Assembly (NCBI GenBank): GCA_038373885.1
Contig: JAWZYV010016978.1
Location: 1,116,001 to 1,180,000, forward strand
Direction of reading: 5' to 3'
Source of the DNA: Cheiracanthium punctorium
Lineage: Eukaryota; Arthropoda; Arachnida; Araneae; Cheiracanthiidae
Length of the DNA: 64,000 nt
The notes under the pieces are model-generated. The model was not told the DNA's origin. It made no database searches and was given only the letters and a program-made list of their open reading frames with translations. This document shows, one piece after another, positions 56,110 through 64,000 of the stretch. Each line of letters opens with the position of its first letter. The stretch's first letter is position 1. A program made the position numbers and the translations under genes.

Positions 56110-57660
56110 AAGCGAAAAAAAATATTTCATGAGGCTTTAATTTTTGTGCCTACAACAGGCTTGCAAAAGTAAGTGCTTTTATAGTAGTGACTCTTGTATA
56201 ATAGTAAATGTGCATATTGTTGTTCAGTGTACAAAAATGTTCTCGGAGAAGCTATACGAAAAAAAGTTAAAAGCATTGTGATGCATGAACAACATGGGCA
56301 TCACTTCATAAAACAGCATATCAATATCAAACTGTAAATGTTCTTGCAATTGAACTAAAAAAAAAAATAATAATAAAATAAAATAAAAAAGTTTGAAATG
56401 AATGAATTTCAAAAAACAAAAGGAAAAGTAGTTGTGATAGAAACCCTTTATTCAAAAAAATAAATAAAGCACTCTTCGATTTTTTTTTTTTTTTTTTTTT
56501 TTTTTTTCCTGGGCAGATCTGCATATTATTTACTTAAATTTTTTAACTGTATAGTTTATTATTATTGGATTTTTGCTAGTGAGTGTTAAATTCTTTTGTT
56601 TGAAAGATGGCACCATCATGCTGTGTATTACTAAATTTTAAGCTATTAATTATTTTCTTCGTTATCATTTAATTTATTGTATGTATTTTAAATACTAATT
56701 ATTTTATTCCTATTATTTTATCTCCTGTACTTTGAATCAGTACTAAAAACCTTTTTTTGCGATAGGTTTTTTTTTTTTTTTTTTAAATCTTGATTATAAC
56801 CCCCAACCCAAAATGTATCTGTAGGCTTTTCAAAAAAGGAGAGATTTCTTTCAGGCCTACTTAAATTCACTTATAATTTTCTGCAAGCTGCAATTGATTT
56901 TTATTAATTCTTTTGATAATGCAATTGATAGATTCAGGGGTGTGTCATTTATCAAAATCAAGATTTATCAAAGTTAAATTTTTCTAAAATTAAAAAAAAA
57001 AATTTTTTAATGAAGTGCCTCATTTTTTTCTGGTGCTGCACTTATGGCGCCATGTAAATTTTTGTATGTGAAGGGATTGTCAGCTCTGGTTTATGTTCAG
57101 TAATTTTGAAAACTTTGTACTCATTCAGTAATTATTCAGAAAAAAAAATTATTAGGAGTGAGACTTGTGCTTCTTCACTGTCTTTAATGCCATAGAATTG
57201 TATAAATTTGTATTTGTTTAATAAAATGCTGAATTTAGATTTTAGATATTTATTATTTTACATGATTTCAAAGTTATCTTGATTTTCTTTTCATGATTCT
57301 TACTGACTTGCCACTGCACTTTGATAATAAAAGTTGCTTATTTTTATAAATTAATACTTTTTCATAAAAAATTGAATTTTTATTGGTAATAAATATTTAT
57401 TAAAGTAAACTAATTGTTAATGATTATAAACAAAATTATTGAATTTATATTATTTACAATACTGACCATTATTATTTGGCTATTCTTTCTTATTAGTATT
57501 TTTACTTATTCTTTCTTATTAGATGAAAAATACATCTGTATTTATGTACTTTGATATTTATTTGAATTTACATTATAAAGGGAATTTTAAAAAACGGTGT
57601 TCATTATTTCATCGCATTTCTCAACTTTTTGTTTCATGGAGTTAATTGATTTCTGCAATA
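56110..57660. other. AT-rich DNA
   Basis: T/A homopolymers at ~56480-56507 and ~56767-56784. No gene or bounded repeat recognised. Confidence 0.5.
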
Positions 57661-57670
57661 AACAGCTTAA

Positions 57671-58440
57671 CCCGGCAGTGCTCTCAGAGGGTATGACATA
57701 CCCACGACCCTTTTGTTTCCGATGTGCCTCCCTAAGCTTTTTTTGAAAATGGATGAAACCTGGTCTAGCTGACTTTAAGGTCATAGCCTTCAAGGGGGAA
57801 AACTTGCTTTGAAATCATTTGCATAGGTTTTCAGATATTTTTGGATATTGTCACCTTAGGTGTGTGATACCCTGCACAAGCACTTGTGCTATTGTTCTGA
57901 GCCACCCTTCTTTCATCAATGTTCCTTCCTAATCTTATGAAAATGGATGAGGCCTCTTGTAGCTGGTTTTAGAGTCGAAACCTTCAAGGGGGAAACTTAT
58001 GGTCAGATTCTTCAAATAAGTATTAGAATATTGCCATGTCGGGTGTGTCATGGACAGCGTGAACTCAGAAAGTCTGTAGCTCAATATATAAGCACATTCT
58101 CATATTTTTCTTTGATATGGCACGTTTTTGTAGTTATGACGAAGAAATGCGACATTTGAGGCATTTATTGGATACTGTGTCTATGGATGAAGACACAGTA
58201 TTGATGAAGATGATGATGAAGAATATAATAGTAACCATGATTCATCCACTGAAATTGACTCAGATTTAGATGAGAAGAATTGTTATACAGGAAGAGATAA
58301 AGTAACAGTTTGGAAAAAAGAGAAATTTCGTCCTAATGTTAGAATTTCTGGGGAAAAAAAATATTATAGTGAAATGCAATTGCACTGTTCAGCTGTTGTC
58401 CGAGGTAAAATTGTCCCCAAATTTATTCATTTTTCAGTTT
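57671..58440 (+). mobile_element. piggyBac-type element, 5' part
   Basis: TTAA (57667-57670) precedes CCCGGCAGTGCTC, a piggyBac-like terminus at its TTAA target. Two similar ~100-bp segments follow (AAATGGATGAAACCTGGTCT and AAATGGATGAGGCCTCTTGT, each with CCTTCAAGGGGGAAA). Then comes the start of a transposase (next entry). The 3' end with an inverted GCACTGCCGGGTTAA was not found. Confidence 0.6.
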
Positions 58441-58445
58441 GTTGA
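58119..58445 (+). pseudogene. piggyBac-like transposase N-terminal fragment
   Basis: MARFCSYDEEMRHLRHLLD opens a frame that shifts into DEDDDEEYNSNHDSSTEIDS and DLDEKNCYTGRDKVTVWKKE, then KYYSEMQLHCSAVVRGK before a stop. An acidic leader followed by a Tyr-x-Gly/Lys-x-x-Trp motif is the usual piggyBac layout. The DDD catalytic domain and Cys-rich tail are missing. Confidence 0.5.
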
Positions 58446-58967
58446 TTTGGTGAGGTTCTACAATACTTTTTTAAAACATCAGTTATAGAGGTGCATTTTT
58501 CAGTTTTTGAATAAAAATGTATCCACTTATATTTCCTCATATTTGTTCTTTAGCTGTTTCCAGGCCTGTGCTCTTTAACAGAAACATTAATGGATTTCCC
58601 AGTCCCAGGAGCAGAATTGTAATCGGTGTTCTGCGACATAACTTTGAACAGTTGCAAATGTTCTACAGGCATTTTGTCCAAGTCTGACAGACCACGGTAA
58701 AATGCAAATTAGGTATAAAAATTGTGCAAAAAGTGAAGAGAGAAGGCATAGCATAAAGGACATGTCGCTTTAATTACTCTGCAGAAACTATCATTTTATA
58801 CATTCTTTTTTTTTTTTAAAGATAAAATGTTCTGCAAAAATAGTGATTGTTCTGTGCGACGTACGTCACACTTTTACCCACTTTCTGCTTTTGGGTTCCC
58901 AGTTTTGCTAAACTCACTTAATGCAAAATATTTAACCTTGTTATTAAGAACAGGATTAGCAGACTTG
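58446..58967. other. Non-coding DNA
   Basis: Nothing recognised. Confidence 0.5.
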
Positions 58968-58975
58968 TCATTAAC

Positions 58976-59742
58976 CAGGGCCTGATTATCGAAAAGGCTC
59001 GGGAAGCTTGAGTTTCCCCTCTGAATTTCAAGGGGGCCCCAAAAATGACAGAAAAATTGCGATAAAAATTCAAAATGTTGTTTTTAAATCTTTTAAGTTA
59101 GTGTCAAGATTTTCAATGAAGAGAAGTGGAAAGCTATTTTTAATTTTTTTCAGAAGTCTGATACTTCTTGTCGCAACATTTCTAAATTGGTTGGTTCAGT
59201 TTGTGATGTCTTTCCCCAGGACATCTGCTCCAGTTGAGAGTTTTTTTTTATTATGTGGAATATTGGGTCGGCAGAAAGGGGTAGACATTCAATATGTAAT
59301 GTTAAACATCTTCTAAGTGCCAAAATTAATTCTGAACTTTCATGTTGTGATATTTATAATATCAAAAGAAACAAAGAATGCCTGGAAAAAAGCCATAAAT
59401 GAAAAATATGACTAAATAAATAAAGTTTAATGTTCCAGTAAGTTAATGCTTTTAGTTTACGTAATTTCCAAAATACTGTAAAAAACTCGTTACGATGAAC
59501 TAAACTATTATGAAGATTAATGAATAAAATATTTTTTTCAAAGGAAAATTTCAGATTATGGAATAATTTATTTTATCAAAGAAAATCATTCGAACTGATT
59601 AAATCCATCAAATTTCATTTTATCGAATAATACATTTTTATCAAAGAAAATCATTAAAACTTTACTTTTCCCAAACAAAAAGGGGAGGGGTCCCGGAAAT
59701 GAGACTGAGCTTACCCTCACTTCAGAGGTTAATCGGACCCTG
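58976..59742 (+). mobile_element. hAT element, internally deleted, 767 bp
   Basis: CAGGGCCTGATTATCG to GTTAATCGGACCCTG, with the octamer TCATTAAC perfectly duplicated (58968-58975, 59743-59750). At ~59210-59330 a frame gives RTSAPVESFFLLCGILGRQK, resembling the SAPxERxFS...xxKR dimerisation segment at the C-terminus of hAT transposases. Confidence 0.93.
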
Positions 59743-59750
59743 TCATTAAC

Positions 59751-60048
59751 CTTAAAAAAAAAAAAAAAAACTTGAAGTTTTCTAAAAAATAAATATACTT
59801 TATCAAAATAGTAAGAAAATGAAACTTTGAAGTTGAACATTTTAGGAAAATCACACAAGTGCAAATTATATGATTTCTAGGTGAAGCAAATAGCTCTAAA
59901 TATATGTAGTGGTGCTTTATTCAAGAAAGTATTTTTTTTTTTTTTCTTTTCATAATTAGCAAAGCTTTCTGTCTCAATATGTTGCTGTTTATATATATTA
60001 TGTATAAAATTCTGTTTTGATTGCATGAAAGAACTTATTTTCTTTTAC
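59751..60048. other. Intron end upstream of the FoxN exon
   Basis: AT-rich; ends in a polypyrimidine stretch TTTTCTTTTACAG that supplies the acceptor at 60049-60050. Confidence 0.7.
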
Positions 60049-60050
60049 AG

Positions 60051-60799
60051 ATGGCTGAGATGGATTTGTATGGGAGCTTACATGACATGATAGATTCAGA
60101 TATAAGAAATTATGGTGATAGTATTTTTGAGAGTGACATTGCCATTTCTCCTGGTGGCACCCATATCGAACCGATGACTCCTGGCCTTGCCATGGATGGA
60201 ATAGACTCTACACTGGACTCAGAACTGTCAAATGAGGACAAAAACAACTGGATGGATGGCTCCATGTACAGTCTTAATGCAGATTTTGACAATATTGGTG
60301 GATTATTGGTGAACCCTCAAACTGCAATGCCAGTCTCACTATCAGATTCCTTGATGATGACTTCTCCCATAACAGTGCCATCGTCAATTACTGACTCTAC
60401 CAACTTAACTACTTCTGATGCAAATGAATCTTCGCTGGATGCTTCAACCAGTATCACTGTGTCTCTGCCAATTCAAGTCATTAGTACTTCTCTATCTGAA
60501 ATGACAGACTTGCCTTCGCATGTGAGCGTGACTCTCGATGTGCCAACTCCGTCCGATGTTTCGCACAACTTAACACAACAAGCACCACAAATATTGACAA
60601 TGCAGGAAGCTGATTTCAACGAGAACAGTGATAGTCCTAAACCAAAATCGAAGAATAAAACTCAAAAGTCAAACCAACAGCTAAGCAATGAAAATTCATA
60701 TCCAAAGCCTGCTTATTCATATAGTTGTCTGATTGCTATGGCATTAAAGAATAGCAAAACTGGTAGTCTTCCTGTGAATGAAATTTATGATTTCATGAC
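60051..60799 (+). CDS. FoxN1/4: FoxN1/4-type forkhead transcription factor, coding exon with start codon
   Basis: The exon opens directly after CAG with ATG ([20 protein letters not shown]) and ends two bases into a codon at AC|GTAAGT. It encodes 249 codons plus 2 nt. Residues 1-~90 are acidic; ~95-205 are Ser/Thr-rich and low in charge; ~207-222 are basic with Lys-Pro-Lys and Gln runs. From ~217 comes the forkhead start: [34 protein letters not shown]. This is diagnostic of FoxN1/FoxN4 (jumeau in flies). The exon stops inside the domain, before the recognition helix, which must lie on a later exon beyond 64000. The protein is expected to be a nuclear DNA-binding regulator. The ATG at the exon edge implies an upstream untranslated exon (candidates near 51.0-51.5 and 38.2-38.5 kb). 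Intact and unlike its AT-rich surroundings in base use. Confidence 0.93.
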
Positions 60800-61017
60800 G
60801 TAAGTATATTTATGCTTACATTTGTTCTGTGCTTAATCTAAGTTTTGGGGGTTCCTTGTAGGTAGAAATGGAAGCAAAATTTTCCATCACAAAGGTAATT
60901 TTTTAGTAAATTTTTCATGGGACATATCTGAACCTTCTATATTTTCTTTTATTAGTCAATTTATGTATCATTCATACAAAAACTACAAGTTATAATTCTA
61001 ACTTAATAATCCACCTG
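60800..61017 (+). other. FoxN intron, 5' part
   Basis: Donor GTAAGTATA at 60800. No further exon is recognised to the window end, so the intron exceeds 3.2 kb. Confidence 0.7.
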
Positions 61018-61113
61018 AGGGTCATTCTATGTCAGTTCAACCAAGCCATGGCACCCACTATCGCGGATTTTCATAAAATTTGGCATGAATGTTCCTTCTG
61101 TGGTAGTAAAAAA

Positions 61114-62086
61114 CAGGGATGTGCCAGCTGCTCCAATTGCTCCAAATTGTGCCAAATCAATCCTCGTGTGCCAATCTGCTACAAAAAGATCGTTTTTGGA
61201 CATTTTTGCTCCAAATTCAGCAAAACTGCTACATTTTTAATTTTTCCATATACGTTGAAAACGTTTGTAAATCTCCCAAATTTTTACAAATCATCACACA
61301 TTCTAATTTCAATCTTTCTCTATTAATCTTAAAAATGAATATTTTTTCTTTGGCATCCCTTTCTTTAAACCTCCAATGCCTTAAAAGTAAAAATTGACCT
61401 CTGTTTTAAATTTAATTGTATATAAATTGTTAATTTTTGTTACCAAATTTTTTGTAAGTCGCTGATGGTAGTTAACCCATTTGCGCCCAGATATTTTTGA
61501 TACTTTCTTTGATTTTTGCTAATACCAGCAATAATAGATAAATTTCTGATGTCAACTTCTTGAGCTAGGGATGATTTCTTTTAAAATCATTATGTAAAAA
61601 TTTAAATGTCAGCATCCTACCGGGCCAAGTTAAAATATTTTGTGGAATTGAGGTTCCATACTCGTGAATGAAGGCTAGAAAAAATAAAGTTTTAGACTGA
61701 TAGCAAAAATGCCGTCCCAAAAAAAGGACGCTAGGCATAAATGTGCTAATATAGTGTAGTAAATATTATATTTTTGATTTTAAATAGATATTTTGTATAG
61801 CAGTGTATAAAATAACTGAATTTTTTATTTATTTCATAAGCTTCTGACTCTCTGGTCCCCCCCCCCCCCCAAAAAAAAAAAAAATAAAAAATTGGTTTTT
61901 GTTATAAGCTAAGAGTTTTCAAGAAACGCCTTAATTTTCATTTTTTAGATTAGCATTCTTTAATGGCTTATCCCTTTCCCTCCAAAAATAAATTTTGTTT
62001 CAAAATTGACATTCTTGTGCTCCAAAAGTGACTTTTTCTTGCTCCACAAATTGCTCCAAAATTTAATTTCAGCTGGCATATCCCTG
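61114..62086. mobile_element. Non-autonomous hAT-like element, 973 bp
   Basis: CAGGGATGTGCCAGCTGCTCC-type start and CAGCTGGCATATCCCTG end, with TGCTCCAAA words inside both ends. AAAAAA flanks both sides. Comparison with the uninterrupted arm at 44545-44566 shows a ~6-bp duplicated target. Confidence 0.85.
61476..61745. mobile_element. piggyBac-type miniature element, 270 bp
   Basis: TTAA then CCCATTTGCGCCCAG at the left. The right end GGCATAAATGTG followed by CTAA is a diverged inverted match. Nested in the previous element. Confidence 0.55.
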
Positions 62087-62995
62087 AAAAAACCCCATGA
62101 ATTTTTTTGCCTCTGGTGCTTATGGTTTTGGTTTTATGGCTCGTCAAAATTTTGGAGATTCTATATTTTGAATCATTTTTGAGCAAAATTTTAAGGTAAC
62201 ACTTCTAAACAAAAAAACTTCTCATTTGTTCACTAATTATTTTATCTTTTTGCAAATTTCTACCCTTGTTGATTAAAGTGTAAGGATTTTAAAAACAAAT
62301 GTCTAAATTTGATAAAACTTTTTTTGTACTTTTAAAAAATATAACAAGGGGATTTTTGAAATATTTTGAGCGAGTTCACTTAAAAGTGAAACTCACTATA
62401 AGGGAAGGCTATAATCAAAAAGCATTTTGTTCGGAATGAAGCTTTTTTGTTATGAAATTCTATGTGCATTACAAGTCAAATCATCAATGGTTAAGTATAC
62501 ATGCAATAAATATTACTAGAATATAAGTCATTCCATTTAAAAAAAAAAAAAAAAAATTGTAACCCACATTATCAGATTTTCTTGAAATTTGGCTGATTTG
62601 TTCAGACTATGTAGAAACTAACTCATGAATTTTATTTATTTATCTACTTTTTTTTGTGCTAGGTAAAATACAAAAAAAAAAAAAAAAAAAAAAATCATAA
62701 AGTTTTCAAAAATCTCACCGCAGCCATCACTCATGCTCTGATTTTCACATGCACCAAAATCCCCCAAAAAAACTATAATTCAGTTGATTATCATTTTATC
62801 CCTCTAGAAATTTCAGGATATAAAGATTATACTGTACAGAATGTAATAAAAATTTAGCTTTAAAATATAATATTTTTAAAAAGAAAAATTAAGGGTTTTT
62901 TCGTGCTTAATTTAGATTTTTAAAATAAATTTAAGCTCTTACTATTTTAGCTTTTTTCACTAAGGCATAACACTAACCAAAGATATATATATATA

Positions 62996-63698
62996 TGAGG
63001 TGTGTCTAAAAAGTTCGGTGAATGGTATTAGAAAAGAAACAAAACAGAAGATACAAATAAACTACTTTGATTGGCCTTCAAAGTAATTGCCATTGTACAC
63101 AACACACTTTTGACAACTTTCATAAAGCTTCTGAAAACTGTCAGAAAAATGTCTCTTTCAGAATTGATTGCAGAACAGATGTCACACGTCCTTGGATGGC
63201 TGGCACGTTTGCAAAACTTGGCTCTTTTAAGACCTCCTTCATGCAGGGAAACAGAAAGAAGTCTGCAGGTGCCAGATCAGGGGAGTACGGTGGATGATCG
63301 AGAACAGCTATGCCATGCTGAGCCAAAAATTGGTGCACACAGATTGCAGGTTGAGCAGGTGCATTATCATGCAGCAAGACCCACTGCCCAGTCCTGTCCA
63401 ACTGTGGCCTGTACACTTGCACCAACATTCCATGTGTCTCTGTAAGAATTTTAGAAACAAATTTGTAATTCCTAATTTGTAGCAGAACTTGATGTTCACT
63501 CATTGTGCCATTGCACAGTGACACTACTTCTCACACTGACTACGTTCGACTGCCCATAGCGGGTATTCCCATGACAGCCACGAGGCTTCCTGCTAGGTGG
63601 CGCTCCTTGACATGTCTCTGGATCGTCATCTGCAAGCGCTTAGCTTGTATTGCCGTTGCGATATCGAACCATTCGCCGGACTTTTTAGACACACCTCA
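62996..63698 (-). mobile_element. mariner element, internally deleted, 703 bp
   Basis: TGAGGTGTGTCTAAAAAGTT and its inverted partner AGTCCGGCGAATGG/ACTTTTTAGACACACCTCA, flanked by TA (62994-62995, 63699-63700). It carries a transposase fragment on the minus strand. Confidence 0.92.
63141..63524 (-). pseudogene. mariner transposase, catalytic-domain fragment
   Basis: 127 codons open on the minus strand. LLHDNAPAQPAICVHQFLA supplies the second catalytic Asp and HPPYSPDLAPADFFLF the third; they are 34 residues apart, as in mariner DD34D. The HTH domain and first Asp are missing and the upstream coding region is deleted, so no active enzyme is made. The surviving frame is uninterrupted, suggesting recent loss. 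Confidence 0.9.
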
Positions 63699-63701
63699 TA
63701 T

Positions 63702-64000
63702 ATTTTTTTAATTACAGCAAAATGTGTCCTAGGATTTAAAATAAACAGTGGGTTTTTGACTGAGTAATCAAGTATTTTAAGATTTATTGCATTATCACTG
63801 TTAGTAAATCATGAAGTATCACTTCACTAAGTACCTTTATTTTTCATTTCTTATTATTTAATATGAGCAGGTAAATATAGGCTTATTTAGGTTCCAGGCC
63901 AGAATAAGACAACTTATGTAATTTTGTGTGTTTAATTAATCTCCAATCTAAAAGAAAATTAATTATTTTAAAAATTCCTTTTAATACGTATTTAAAGGGA
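63702..64000. other. FoxN intron, AT-rich
   Basis: Nothing recognised. Confidence 0.55.

Larger units (their letters stand above)
61021..62800 (+). mobile_element. Isolated arm of the foldback-like element, in the FoxN intron
   Basis: GGGTCATTCTATGTCAGTTC to about 62500 (without the insertion) matches the left arm at 44462 onward: TTTCATAAAATTTGGCATGA, GGTTTTGGTTTTATGGCTCG, GTTCACTTAAAAGTGAA. From ~62525 another diverged module follows (GTCATTCCATTT ... CTTGAAATTTGGCTGATTTG). No inverted partner lies within the window to the right. Confidence 0.8.

Noticed and set aside
59008..59316. 102-codon frame as a host exon
   Set aside because: Lies wholly inside a hAT with perfect duplication and its C-terminal part resembles a hAT dimerisation segment.

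Overview
The window reads as repeat-saturated, AT-rich nuclear DNA of an arthropod. An arachnid is my best guess, because the Gypsy polyprotein and the mix of hAT miniature elements look chelicerate-like, but nothing here proves the lineage. There are no prokaryotic operons. Host coding is confined to one exon. Almost everything else is transposable elements at all stages of decay, often nested, in introns or intergenic DNA.

Layout. 0.7-2.6 kb: miniature TIR elements. 2.7-3.8 kb: a 1.1-kb TIR element whose single minus-strand ORF joins a Tc1-like helix-turn-helix to a Helitron-type DUF6570 region. 3.8-7.8 kb: a dead LINE (RNase H to C-terminus) split by an 825-bp hAT, a pogo/Tigger relic and a further TIR element. 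8-13 kb: minisatellites, low complexity and one well-preserved miniature element. 14.3-18.7 kb: a near-full-length Gypsy element (gag, protease, RT, RNase H, integrase) broken by two TAG codons and one frameshift, without a visible 3' LTR. 21.7-26.9 kb: two blocks of the same ~155-bp satellite in opposite orientation around a minus-strand LTR with a heat-shock-type promoter. 27-37.8 kb: many hAT miniature elements with perfect 8-bp target duplications, one of them 5.2 kb long. 38.2-38.5 and 51.0-51.5 kb: two CCAAT-containing, TATA-less stretches ending in a splice donor, candidate promoters and untranslated first exons. 40.8-44 kb: hAT ends and a dead Tc1 transposase. 44.5-50.4 kb: a ~6-kb foldback-like inverted repeat with sub-repeated arms and a decayed unrecognised gene in its loop. 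52-59.7 kb: IS630/mariner-type, hAT, Tigger and piggyBac relics.

60.05-60.80 kb is the anchor gene: a coding exon of a FoxN1/4-type forkhead factor (relative of fly jumeau), with acceptor, start codon at the exon edge, acidic/Ser-Thr-rich N-terminus, first part of the forkhead domain and a GTAAGT donor. The next intron holds an isolated arm of the foldback-like element (itself holding a hAT and, inside that, a piggyBac-type miniature element) and a deleted mariner.

Most element calls rest on terminal inverted repeats plus target-site duplications read directly from the sequence. Family names follow TIR start, duplication length and protein motifs. No database was consulted.
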